NCBI RefSeq assembly: GCF_014633365.1
Contig: NC_068340.1
Location: 17,587,879-17,651,878 of the forward strand
From: Diospyros lotus
Lineage: Eukaryota > Streptophyta > Magnoliopsida > Ericales > Ebenaceae
Direction of reading: 5' to 3'
Length of the DNA: 64,000 nucleotides
The translations under genes and the position numbers were made by a program. A model generated the notes under the pieces. That model ran no database searches. It was not told the origin of the DNA and worked only from the letters and a program-made list of their open reading frames with translations. Shown here piece by piece: positions 11,271-22,361 of this stretch (position 1 is its first letter; every line of letters starts with the position of its first letter).

Positions 11271-14200
11271 TTAAGGAGCAGCGTCAACTTCATCCCTTTC
11301 CTCTGGCAAAATCTCTGCCACCATTGTGTGATTTTTGAGTTGCTTCTTGATTAGTGAAACATGCACCACTGGATGGACTTTGCTTCCTTCAGGTAAGAGC
11401 AGCTTGTATGCCACAGGTCAATGCGCTCAGTAATCTGGTAGGGTCCATAGTATTTGGCAGATAGTTTGTGCCTACGATCACCTGCCAACGATTGCTGTCG
11501 ATAAGGTTGCAGTTTGAGGTAGACCCAGTCGCCTACTTCAAATTGCCGATCCTTCCTTCCTTTGTCATATGTGGCCTTCATCCTTTCTTTGGTTTTGGAG
11601 AGTTGCTGTTGTAGTTGGCGGAGAACCTGATCCCTCTGCCGCAGCTCCTGGTCCACTTCGGCCTCCCGAGCAGATCCGGGTTCGTAGTATGTTAGGACCG
11701 GTGGTTGTCGTCCATATACCACCTCAAATGGTGTGAATCCAGTAGAAGAGTGCCAACTAGTATTGTAGCAAAACTCTGCCCATGGCAGCCAGCGGGTCCA
11801 TTGTTTTGGGTGTCCTCCTATGAAACAACGCAAATACATTTCTAGAGTGCGGTTGGTTACCTCCGTTTGTCCATCTGTCTGCGGATGGTAGGATGAAGAA
11901 AAACGGAACTTAGTCCCTTGTAGTCGAAATAGCTCCTTCTAAAATGAACTAGTGAACAAAGGGTCTCTGTCGCTCACTATGGACTATGGTACTCCATATA
12001 ATTTGAGGACATTCTCATAATAAGCTTGGGCAGCATTAGTTGCAGTGATTGGTGACGCCACTGCAATGAAGTGTGCCATTTTGGACAAACGGTCCACCAC
12101 CACCATAATGGTCGTCTTGCCTCTGGAATTTGGAAGTCCGATAATGAAATCTATGGAGACCTCAGTCCATACAGTAGTGGGTGTCAGCAAAGGTTGGAGG
12201 AACCCAGATGGTGCCCCTTGTTCTCTTTTATTTCTCTGGCAAACATCACATGCCTTGATGGTCTCCAATACTTGCCGCTTCATTCCCTGCCAGTAGAATT
12301 GTGTCCGTATTCGGTGGAGAGTTTTGTGGAGCCCTTCATGGGTGGCAGAATGGAAACCTAGGATGACTTCCGTCGTCAACGGGGAAGAGGGAAGCAGATA
12401 AATTCGATTTTTGTAGAAGAGTAATCCCTCCTTGCATGTCCAAGGACCTAGCAGCTCCCCTTCTTGATACAGCTTATGCAGCCTTTGCATCTCCACGTGG
12501 CTTTTGTTTTCATCCTGAATGATCTCCAACCAGGTTGGAACTAACTCAGATATTGCCATCACTTGTGCTGGTTCATCTCGCCGGGATAGGGCGTCTGCTG
12601 CTAAATTATCTTTCCCTTGCTTGTATTCTATGGAGAAGTCATATCCCATCAGCTTGCTAAGCCACCTTTGTTGAGCTGGGGTAGTGATTTTCTGCCTCCA
12701 CAAATATTTGAGGCTTTTGTGGTCAGTGCGAACCACAAATGTTCTTCCCAGCAAGTAGGGGCGCCATTTCTGAACTGCTAACACCAAAGCCAACATCTCC
12801 TTGTCATAGGTGGATAATGCTGCATTCTTCCCATTTAAAGCTTGACTGAAGAAGGCTATGGGTTTCCTCCCTTGAGTGAGTACTGCACCAACACCAGAAT
12901 TAGAGGCATCACATTCAATAATGAAAGGTTTTGTGAAGTTAGGTAATTCCAATATCGATCCTTGCACCATCACCCTGCTTGAGCTCCTAAAATGCACCTT
13001 CGGCTTGGGGAGTCCACTTGAAGTTGTTCTTTTTCAGCATTTCTGTTAATGGAGCAGCTATTTTTCCATAGTCCTTTATGAATTTCCGATAGTAACCTGT
13101 CAGCCCCAAGAAACCACGAAGAGCAGTTACCGACGTTGGCTTGGGCCAGTCTTCTATGGCAGAAATTTTACTAGGTTCCATCTTTACTTCTCCTTCCCTG
13201 ATAATGTGCCCCAAATATTGAATTTCTGTAGCTCCAAAACAGCACTTCTCTTTTTTGACATACAATTGGTGGTCAGATAATATTGAGAACGCTATTTGCA
13301 GATGTTGCAAATGTGATTCCCAAGTAGAACTATATATCAAGATATCATCAAAAAATACTAAGATGAATTTTCGTAAATGAGGCCGAAAAATGTCATTCAT
13401 TAATGCTTGGAAGGTAGAGGGTGCATTAGTAAGTCAAAAGGCATTACCAGGAATTCATAGTGCCCATCATGGGTGCGGAAGGCTGTCTTTTCTACATCTG
13501 TAGGATACATCGGTATTTGGTGATATCCAGCCCGCAGATCTAGTTTTGAAAAATATTTGGCTCCATGCAACTCATCCAATAGCTCATCTATCACCGGTAT
13601 GGGAAACTTGTCCTTGATAGTGGCCATATTCAGTGCTCGGTAGTCCACACAAAATTGCCAGGACCCATCTTTTTTCTTGACTAGCAGCACGGGGGATGAA
13701 TATGGGCTGGTACTGGACCGGATTACTCCACTCTCCAACATTTCTTCCACCAACTTTTCTATTTCCTTCTTTTGGTAGTATGGGTAACGGTAAGGTCTTA
13801 CTGAGATAGGACCAGTGCCTGGTTTTAGGTTGATTTTGTGGCTGTGGGATCGGTCAGGTGGAACTCCTTTGGGATCCTGAAATATCTAGGCATAATGCTC
13901 AATAAGCTGGGCCAAGCGTGGGTGTCGAGCCTTGACCTTGGTGAAGTCTTCAACCCCATTAGGTGTGGTTTCTGCCATTACACACATCAAGGTTCCACGT
14001 CCTCCATTTAACCGGAGTTCCTTCTCCATTCGGCGCTGGTTGACGACTTGGGAAGCTGGAGGTTGCATGCCGCCAAGAGTTATCGATCGCCCTTGCCACT
14101 GGAACGTCATCGTTAAGCGTGCGAAGTCCCACAGGATCGGCCCAAGAATAGTCAGCCACTGCGCGCCAAGGACTGCGTCGCACCCCTCCAAACTGATCAC

Positions 14201-14326
14201 AAAAAAATCCACCTGGAATGGGTTCCCCTGGATCTCGATTGGGGTGTTGGGAAGGCGCCCCATACATGGTAGCTTCTCACCGTTGGCCACCATCACGCTC
14301 AGTCGTGCTCCTTCCTCTGCCTTCAT
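11271..14326 (-). pseudogene. pol of the young Gypsy element (PR-RT-RH-IN)
   Basis: Minus strand, right to left. The protease active site LLDTGSS is near 14345 in the frame shared with gag, and its C-terminal part with LGAQWLTILG lies at 13886-14326. RT follows (13753 to about 13000): [23 protein letters not shown] and FFDDILIYS. RNase H and integrase are at 11984-12997, with the HHCC finger ending CDVCQRNK and the core start DFIIGLPNS. The integrase tail (11351-11839) has YYGPYQITERI. A one-base loss near 13430 breaks the frame at the MPFGL motif, and a stop lies just after GVP at 11985. The last codons end at 11271 without a chromodomain. Confidence 0.9.
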
Positions 14327-15467
14327 CCCGTTTCGTGAGACCCATGCTCGATTGAGGAAGTTGTGGGGAGCTTCCTGTATCCAGCAAAGCCATCAAGGAA
14401 CGCCCATTGATCTTAGCTGGAACCCGCATGATTTGAGGCGCCGCGGTTCCTGTGATAGCATGAAGGGAGATTTCTGCCACTTCTGATTCAGGTTCAGCTT
14501 CCTCTTCACCATCTATTTCTCCTTGGTCCATGGGCTTACAGTCAATGAGGAACAATCTCTTGCAGCGATGGCCCGGAGTGTAGATTTCGTCACAGTTGTA
14601 GCACAAGTTGCGGTGTCGGCGCTCCTGGATTTCTTCAGCGGTGAGGCGTTTAACGGGTGGATTGGTGGTTGGGCGTGTCTGAATTGGGTTTTGTTTTGGT
14701 TTATGAAAGTTTTGGGTGGCTGGGTTAGCGTTGGGTGTAGGGTATTTGGGTTTCTGAAGTTGATGTTTGGTTTCGTAGAGGCGTGCCAAGCCAGCAGCAT
14801 GTGGGAGGGTCTGTGGATTTGCTGCACGAACATCTGCCCGAATGGTCTCCCGAAGCCCGCTGACGAAACAAGTAATTTGTTGCTGTTCAGTTAATGCACC
14901 GGCCCTTGCGAGCAGCCGATTGAATTGAGTGTGATACTCTCGAACAGACCCCACCTGTGCGAGCTTGGTGAGCTCTCCATAGTAGTCATCTAGGAGCGTT
15001 GGACCATAGCGCTCATTCAGCGCTTGTTTGAATTCTTCCTAGGTAACTCGAACTCGAGTTCTCCTGAAGGTTTGGAACCAGAGATGCACTCCCCCTTCTA
15101 GGTGGTACGCTGCTAAAGGCACCTTCTCTGTTACAGGAGTCTGGTGGAATGCAAAGAATTGCTCTGCCCAGTCGATCCAAGTGATAGGATCGTCCGTGCC
15201 ATCATAGCGTGGGAAATCCAATCGAACCACCCGAGGTACAATTGTCCCATGTGTGTGCTGGGAATTTGATTGTTGCTGAGATGTCCCAATTCCTGTTCTT
15301 CTCGCACTCAGCTCATCCATTTGCGCTTGTAATTGAATGAACATCTCATGCATCTCTCGCTGTATCTGTAGCATTTGTTGTTTGGTTGCTTGAAAGGACT
15401 CCTCCATTGGTTGCTTTGTTGGGTTGTGATGGGTGGCTCCATTTTCGGATCCCTGCTCTGATACCAT
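14277..15467 (-). pseudogene. gag of the young Gypsy element
   Basis: The first ATG, at 15467, lies within the primer-site sequence (ATGGTATCAGAGC gives MVSEQ). A Gln/Met-rich coiled-coil-like region follows, then the gag core (HLEGGVHLWFQTF, MGSVREYHTQFNRLLARAG) and a zinc-knuckle-like CYNCDEIYTPGHRCK near 14590, then the protease active site. A break near 15040-14954 shifts the frame between the two gag halves. In this family gag and pol form one long frame; here they overlap near 14280-14330 in different frames. Confidence 0.85.
15455..15466 (-). promoter_or_regulatory. Primer-binding site (tRNA-iMet) of the young Gypsy element
   Basis: TGGTATCAGAGC on the minus strand, three bases from the 5' LTR end. 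It exactly matches the common plant tRNA-iMet primer site and overlaps the gag start codon. Confidence 0.9.
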
Positions 15468-15469
15468 GT

Positions 15470-15854
15470 TGTTACGTGCCCGATACTGGCGGGCTCTAGC
15501 TCGGCCTCTGCCACGTCGAGGAATGGTTCCTGACGTGAAGAAGCTCTCAAGAAGAGAGTAAATTCAACAATCGAAGAATAATTTTCGGTGGAAAAAATCC
15601 GTCCCGGTTCTCATTACTCTTCCCCTTTTTATACATTTTAATAATTGAAACAATCATCTACTTCCTAAGAAAATGCAGAACTGAAGCTGACAAATGGGAA
15701 ACGTGGCCTCCCAACAAGGTCACAACCGAAAACACAAACGTGGCCTCAAAATATGGCCACAACAGAAAAGACATGGCCCATGAGTAACTGAATTTAAAAG
15801 AATAAAAGGAGCAAATTAAATATGCTGAATTTCCTTAGGTGATGGCACGTAACA
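15470..15854 (-). mobile_element. 5' LTR of the young Gypsy element
   Basis: 385 bp, TGTTACGTGCC to GGCACGTAACA, forming a perfect 11-bp inverted repeat at its ends. It lies next to the primer-binding site and carries the promoter side of the element. Confidence 0.95.
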
Positions 15855-16244
15855 GAATGTGACAATAACAACCCTTCTAATTCAATGTGAATTAGAAGAA
15901 ATAGTGAAGAACTGTGAAAAGAAAGGGAGAGATTGGAAGAGAACGAGAGAAGGAGAGTGTGAGAGAAGTTGAGAGAGTATGGATTGAATTCTTGTTTGAT
16001 AATCAATAATCTCTTACAGGGGTAGTTTGAGCTTATATAGCTTGCTCTAGGGTGTTACCACAGTAGATCATAACTCTCATAACAAATTATTTTGTCCTAT
16101 TCTAGCTACCTTTGCACCTGGATATTTCTTCTAACTAACTAACAGCTGAAAAAGAGAATTACAATTAAACAATAAAGAGAAATAGTGAGTAAATAATTCC
16201 GCAGCAAAATTGGCCTGGGTCGGCCTTTGTTTTGTGACATGCTT

Positions 16245-17100
16245 GTCAGTTGCCATCTTGTACTTTGTATTCGCCTTGTGCAATTTTTGCTTGACATCTT
16301 CCTAAACTGCTTGAACTTGCTTGGCTAAGTCACTAGCTACAATATCAAAACCTAGTACCTTTGACAACTTTACCAAATTCAATGCATGATTAGGAACTTT
16401 CATGTATACGATGGAAAATGGTGATATTCCTGTTGAGTTATGCATAGAGTTGTTGTAGGCAAATTCCGCTTGAGCTATGACTAGGTCTTATTGTCTTGGT
16501 TTGTCTTTGTAAACATTGCGAATTAGATTTCCGAAGATATGATTCACCACCTCTGTTTGTCCATCAGACTGGGGATGCGCTATACTGCTAAAATTCAAAG
16601 ATGAATCGAACATCCTCCATAAGGTAATCTAAAAATGACTCAAGAATCTTGTATCATGATCCGAAGTAATAGTTTTAGGGACTCCATGTAGTCTAATAAC
16701 TTCCCTGAAAAATTATTTGGCTGTAGTTACTGCATTTGTCGTCTTCTTGCATGGAAGAAAGTGTGTCATCTTGGAAAACCTGTTAACTACTACAAAAACA
16801 TAATCCATACCTCGTTGGGTTCGCAGTAGACCCAACACAAAATCCATAGACAAATCTTCCCAAATAGCATTGGGAACAGGTAATGGCATGTAGACACCGG
16901 CATTAGAATATTGCCCCTTAACTGTTTGACATACATAACATTTGGCCACAATAATAGAAACATCTCTCCTTACTCTTGGCCAATAATACCTTCTCATAAT
17001 AGCTTCAATAGTCTTGTCCTTGCCAAGATGCCTTGCTAAGCCACCACTTTCTTCTGGCTTCACACAATTTTTCACTGAAAAATGCAAACCCAAAAAATAA
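16245..17100 (-). pseudogene. Second Gypsy lineage: integrase fragment
   Basis: The minus strand encodes the integrase zinc region ([12 protein letters not shown], then CYVCQTVKG), the core start ([27 protein letters not shown]) and, after stops, HGVPKTITSDHD and [12 protein letters not shown]. Sequence running into the C-terminal domain ends at YKMATDKH. The frame is cut there by the outer end of LTR B, so the part downstream of the cut is lost. The wording of these motifs differs from the other Gypsy elements in the window and marks a separate chromovirus lineage. Confidence 0.85.
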
Positions 17101-17270
17101 AAATGGAGGAAGAGTTAGATAATGTGAGAAGAAAGAGAGATGATATTTATGATGAATTACAATTATAAGTAAAATTACCATAATAACCTAAGCTTTCAAA
17201 ATTTTTTGAACCAAAAGATTAGTTGTGGGACAAAAATGTAAACTCAAAATAAATATAATACAACAACAAC
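17101..17270. other. AT-rich spacer
   Basis: No coding or repeat signal that I can name. It lies between the Gypsy integrase fragment and the TTG-repeat tail of the LINE. Confidence 0.5.
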
Positions 17271-19190
17271 AACAACAACAACAACATATCCAGCCTTTAT
17301 CCCACTGTGTGAGGTCGGCTACATGAATTCTAGCCTTTTATGTATTTTTGTCTTTTGTCATATGTTCATTTAGGCCCATACACTTCATATCGAACTTTAA
17401 TGTCTCTCCCAAAGTCTTCTTGGGTCTCTCATGTTTCCTTCGGAATTACTAAGATGTCCCAGTTACTAAGATGTCCCAACCTAACTCTTGTGTCCTCACC
17501 ATCATTGAATAATTTTGTGAAATACTCCTTCCATCTCTTCTTAATCGCTCCCTCATTCACTAATACATTTTGGTTTTCATCTTTTATGCATTTCATTTGG
17601 TTTAGATCCCTTGTTTTTCTTTCTTTTGCTTTAGCTAATTTATATATCTCTTTCTCCATTTTTTGTATCAAGTCGTTTATATAGATTTTCATATACTTTT
17701 GACCTTACTTCACTAATAGCTCTTTTTGCTGCATTTTTCGTTTCTTTATAATTTTTTAAGTTTTCTTCATTGCTGCACTGATATACAACCTTATAGCAAG
17801 TTTTCTCATTTCTAATTTTGAATTGTACCTCTTCATTCCACCACCACCACCAAGACTCTTTAAGGTTTGGGGCTCTACCATTTGTTTTTCTAAGGACTAC
17901 ATTTGCCGTGCTTCTTAGGGTAGTAGCCATTTCTCTCTATATTTGGTTTGTCCGTCTTTCTCCATTCCATTTCCTTTTACCCTTAATTTTTCTTTGAAGA
18001 TTAATTGTTTCTCCCCTTTTAAATCCCACTATCTAATTTTTGGATTTTGTTTTATGTGATTTTTTCTTTTCCAATTTCTTACTTGGACGTCAAGTACCAA
18101 AAGTCTATGTTGAGTAGTCAAACACTCCCTTAGTATCACCTTACAATCCCTACAACATAACCGATTCTCTTGTCTCATGAGAAAGTAATATATTTGGGTG
18201 CTTGATGTGACATTTTTATATGTAATTAAGTGTTTGTCCCTTTTTTGAACCTTGTATTGGTTATGATGAGCCCATATGTCATAGCAAAATTTAGAATAGA
18301 TTTACCCTTATTATTAATTTTCTTGAATCCATACCCTCCATGTACCTCTCTATAACCATTTTCGTCTCTACCTACATGACCATTTAAGTCACCTCCTATA
18401 ATCACTCTCTCTCATCTTGGTATCATTTGTATGAGTCGTTCTAGGTCCTCATAGAATTTTGCTTTTATCTCCTCCCTTAACCCCGCTTGTAGTGCATATG
18501 TACTAAAGATATTCATAGTCATTCTTCCTAAACCAACCTTCACCATAATTATCTTATCATCTATTCTCTTTACATCCACAACCTCATCTACTAAGCTTTT
18601 ATCCATAATAATCCCCACTCCATTTTTCGCTCGATCATTTTTTGTGTATCATATTTTATATGCAGTTTTTGATAAATTTTTTGTTTTTTTCCCTACCATC
18701 TCGTCTCTTGAAGGCACATAATATTAATCTTTCTCCTAATCATCACATCTACAACTTTTGTAGCTTTGCCTGTTAATGTTTCTATGTTCCATGATCCAAT
18801 CCTTAATTTGTGATTTTGATTTTGGCTTTGACTTTGAATTTGATTTTGTTTTTGATTTTGGACTAGCTTCTTTATCTGCATTCGTCCAAGCAAATGTGAA
18901 GACCCTTGCTCATAAGTCACTACATCTGGGCGTCGATGCAGCGACCCTAGTTCACTTGACACTACATGCGGGCAGTGTAGCGCGTCGCTATGAAAGGTTA
19001 CGCTTTAACGATTTTTCATAGTTTGTCTAGAGTTCATGTTTTGGATTCGACTAGGTTTTAAGTTGGCTGTTGATTACCTAACACAACCCTCCTCCTTTAT
19101 TCGGGTTTGGGATTGGCAGTGGATAACATCCCCAGGCGGAGTTATCCACTGCCGACCCCCCTGCCCCCACGGTGGATCTGCCCCTGCTCC
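17271..19190 (-). mobile_element. RTE-type LINE with RT domain mostly deleted
   Basis: On the minus strand, the 5' region holds the text usual in plant RTE LINEs (a CCGCCTGG core and an AATAAAGGAGGAGGGTTGTG block, about 19070-19190). The endonuclease start follows (KLRIGSWNIETLTGK, then INIMCLQETRW, 18693-18962) and more of the endonuclease at 18412-18618. The protein ends with NVLVNEGAIKKRWKEYFTKL, the segment before RT (about 17560). The catalytic RT core is absent. The element ends in a (TTG)n tail, seen as (AAC)n at 17261-17286, as expected for the RTE clade. Multiple stops show that it is dead. Confidence 0.85.
19121..19156. repeat. Inverted repeat in the LINE 5' region
   Basis: GGCAGTGGATAAC and its complement GTTATCCACTGCC enclose ATCCCCAGGCGGA, giving a perfect 13-bp stem. 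It lies at the 5' end of the LINE next to the junction with the Copia RT. Confidence 0.85.
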
Positions 19191-21547
19191 TATATCGCCA
19201 AGGATCCTCCAATGGCTCCTCCTATTCTGGTACAAGTTTAACATTAGGATCCATAGGAGTATCTATAGGCCAGGAATCAAGCATACTAGTCTCTTCCAAA
19301 ATATCTAAGGCATACTTCCTTTGAGAGATGCACACACCATGGGTAGATTGAACTACCTCAATGCCAAGAAAATACTTTAACTTGCCCAAATCCTTGGTCT
19401 GAAAATGAAAATGCAAATGAGTCTTCAACTGCCCAATGCCAACCACATCATCTCCTGTAATAATGTTGTCATCTACATACACCAACAATAATATGACTCC
19501 ACTTGGAAAATGCCGATGGAAAACATAATGATCAACTTCACTTCTACTCATACCAAAAGATTAGAGGACAAAACTGAAGCGACCAAACCAGCACCGAGGA
19601 GATTGCTTCAGGTCATGTAAGGACTTCTTCAGGCGACATACCAATCGAGACTCCCCCTGAGCAACAAAACTAGGAGGTTGCTCTATATACACTTCATCGT
19701 GAAGGTCGCCATGAAGAAAAATATTTTTAATATCCAACTAATAAAGAGACCATTGGTGAATAGTGGCCATAGCAAGAAAAACACGAACATAAGCAATCTT
19801 AGCCACGGGAGAAAATGTATCACCATAATCCAGGCCAAAAATTTAAGTATAGCCTTTAGCAACCAACATAGCCATTCAAACCAACTTTTAACGGTAAACA
19901 CCCTCCAACAACTAACAGTAGACTTCCTCGAAGGGAGAGGAACGAGATCCCATGTCTCATTAGCCCACAAGACAGACATCTCATCCATAGCATGTGACCT
20001 AGGGTGGGAAAGAACTTCAACATCTGTCTTAGGAATAAAAACAAAAGAGAGCATATACAAAAACATAATAAATAGGTGACAAATGGTAATAGCTTACAAA
20101 AGTATAAATGGGATGAGGATTTCGAGTGAAACGTGTACCATGGCGAACAAGAGCTTGGGCAGAGTCAGAGGGAGACGAATAATGGCACTAGCTGGAGGAA
20201 GACATGAATATGAAGGAATACCGTCATCGACAATAGGAGGAGGTAGAGCTGGAGGTGGAGGCACTGATGGAAGCTTTGAACAACGCTGATAGGTTTGAAG
20301 AGGAACATGAACAGGAACTGGGACTTGAGGAGGAAACGAAGGGTCAGGAAAAACCTCATGAAGGGAGGAAGAAGACCCATCAGACGAAGAAGAGAAAAAA
20401 AAAAGGTGTAGACTTAAAGAATGTGACATCAGAAGAGAGAAAGTGTTTACCAAGTTCAGGGGAGTTGAATTTGTATCCCTTCTGATGATGAGAGAGTAGC
20501 CTAGAAACACACACGATCGATCGAGGAGACAATTTATCACGACCAAGGGAAAGAAGATGGACAAAACAGGTTGTGATCCAAAGACACAAGGTGGGATAGG
20601 TTAGATGGGATCACGAGAAAAAAGTAAAGTGTGTGGAATGGCCCCATTTAAAACAGTGGATGGCATCCGGTTGATTAGATAACTAGAAGTGAGAAGACCG
20701 ACATCCCAAAAAATAACTAGAACATGCATGTGAAGGAGAAGCATCCGAATAGTCTTAATGAGATGACGGTTTTTAAGTTCTGCCACCCCATTTTGTTGCC
20801 GAGTATAAGGACAAGAGAACTAATGAATAATACCTAGAGATGAGAGAAAAGCTTGAAATGCACGAGAACAATATTTCTTGGCATTATCACTGCGAAGGAT
20901 CTAAATGGTAAAGTCCCTCAAACTCATGTCCGGTGCCAATTATTCGTTTCGTACCCCAATCTTGCACAAGAATAGAATCAGAATCAAAGATAACATGACA
21001 ATTCAAAGTATGAGTGAGACGACTAATAGAAATGAGACTATATGGGCAACTAGGAACATGTAAAACAGAGGTAAGAGAAATATATGGAAGAGGATCAGCT
21101 CTACCGACACTAGTGGAAAGGGTTTTAGACCCATCAGCCACAATGGTAGGAGGAAGGGATGTAAAGGAATCAAAACAAGAGAATAAAGATTTATTACCAA
21201 AAATATGCTCAGAAGTAGCATAATAAAAAATCTAAGGACAAAGCTGAGCATGAGTAAGATGTATATGAGGAGTGCTAGTGGGTGACCGAGCAAAAGAGAG
21301 AGATCCCTGGGCAATAAAGGCTATGGGGGATGAGGCTTGCCATGCTGTTTGAAATTAACGATACTTAGCCAACTCCTCAGTAGAGATCGTATATCTAGAA
21401 ACTAGTCACTCAGTATGAGAGGCATCGGGTACCACGAACTGTGTGTCTGCACCCTTAGGAATTGCAACATTGGCCTTGGGAGGTCGACCTTGGAGTGCAT
21501 AACATGTATCCTTATAATAACTAGGGCGATGACAATAATTATAATAA
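19191..21547 (-). pseudogene. Ty1/Copia pol remnant (integrase to RT)
   Basis: From right to left on the minus strand come the gag-pre-integrase region (20887-21141, with LHVPSCPYSLISISRLT and GHEFEGLYHLD), the integrase end (20601-20786, with FLINRMPS-like SYLINRMPSTVLNGA), the RT start (19683-20079, frameshifted, with HAMDEMSVLWANETW) and the RT palm (19222-19551, with LLVYVDDNIITG and DLGKLKYFLGIEV). YVDD is the Copia RT active site. Sequence stops in the RT C-terminus at about 19190, where the LINE 5' end begins. RNase H and the 3' LTR are missing. Gag continues beyond the MITE at 22362. Confidence 0.85.
21545..21547. repeat. TAA target-site duplication of the Harbinger-like MITE
   Basis: TAA at 21545-21547 and again at 22362-22364, the 3-bp duplication expected for PIF/Harbinger insertions. 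Confidence 0.8.
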
Positions 21548-22361
21548 GGGTCTGTTTGATTGGCCATATTTTTCATGGAAAATTACCATTTTTCACCCAA
21601 ATTCCAACTTTTGGGGTGTTTGATTTGCCAAATTTTTTCACTTGTGGTCACGTGACCCTCTGGCCGTATTTTTCATAGAAAATGACCATTTTTCACCCAA
21701 ATTTCAACTTTTGGGGTGTTTGATTGGCCAAATTTTTCCACTTGTGATCATGTGACCCTCTTTTCCTACTTTTGTTGGAAAGGAAATTCTCATTTGGGGG
21801 GGGGTTCTAGGCAAGGGAAACCATTGATCTGCAGTGAGAAAGGGGGAGAGGTAGCGATGAAAGCTCAAGGGAAACCATCGATATTTGATAGAAATGGCTG
21901 AGAGAGAGGGCCAATGAACGACAACTAGCGACGGAATGAGCGAGAGAGAGGGCAAGTGAGTGAGCCAGAGCGATGGTGGGCGGCCGAGAGGTGAACGATG
22001 ATGGCGGCAGCGATGGCCAGTGACACCGGCTGTGGCTGCAGCTCCTAACGATGGCAGCGGCGGCCAGTCACAGCAGTGACGGCTCCTTCATCCTCTTTGC
22101 TGGGTGTGTATGTATATTTGATTTATTTTATGTATTGATTATTGATTTGTGTATTTATTGATTATTTGCATGTGTGTATGTAATTATTTTCATGGAAAAT
22201 AATAACAATCAAATGCCAAAAGTTGAAAAAATATAACAATTTCTAGGTAAAAAATTAAGCCAATTAAACACCTTCAATTGATATTTTCTCTGGAATTTAA
22301 TTCTAGATAATTCAATTGTTTAGAAAATATTTTTTTTCCATGCTTGCAATCAAACGTACCC
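21548..22361. mobile_element. Harbinger-type MITE, 814 bp
   Basis: Terminal inverted repeats GGGTCTGTTTGATTG and GGGTACGTTTGATTG (13 of 15 identical) are flanked by TAA. The left side contains two copies, about 99 bp apart (21562 and 21661), of a block starting GGCC(A/G)TATTTTTCAT, so it is internally duplicated. The centre is GC-rich (GATGGCGGCAGCG-like), and no transposase is encoded. It interrupts the Copia gag just before its zinc-knuckle-like CHRPSYYKDTC. Confidence 0.85.

Larger units (their letters stand above)
10848..15854 (-). mobile_element. Complete young Ty3/Gypsy element, 5007 bp
   Basis: Two 385-bp LTRs (10848-11232 and 15470-15854) start TGTTACG and end in TAACA, within a perfect GAATG duplication. 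I count five differences between the LTRs. Primer site, gag, protease, RT, RNase H, integrase and polypurine tract are present in order on the minus strand. A few stops and at least one single-base frameshift make it non-autonomous. The polyprotein stops soon after the integrase tail, so the chromodomain seen in the related elements appears to be missing. It is inserted in LTR B of an older element. Confidence 0.95.
10830..16239 (-). mobile_element. LTR B, right (5') LTR of the chimeric element, split by a nested element
   Basis: The LTR begins TGTCATAG at 10830, is interrupted after 10847 by the nested element, and resumes at 15860 to end TTTTGTGACA at 16239. About 397 bp belong to the LTR itself. 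It is related to LTR A but much diverged, and the 5 bases outside it (TGCTT) do not match the 5 outside LTR A (GTCAA). Sequence to its right is a different Gypsy integrase, not the continuation of the element left of LTR A. Confidence 0.75.
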
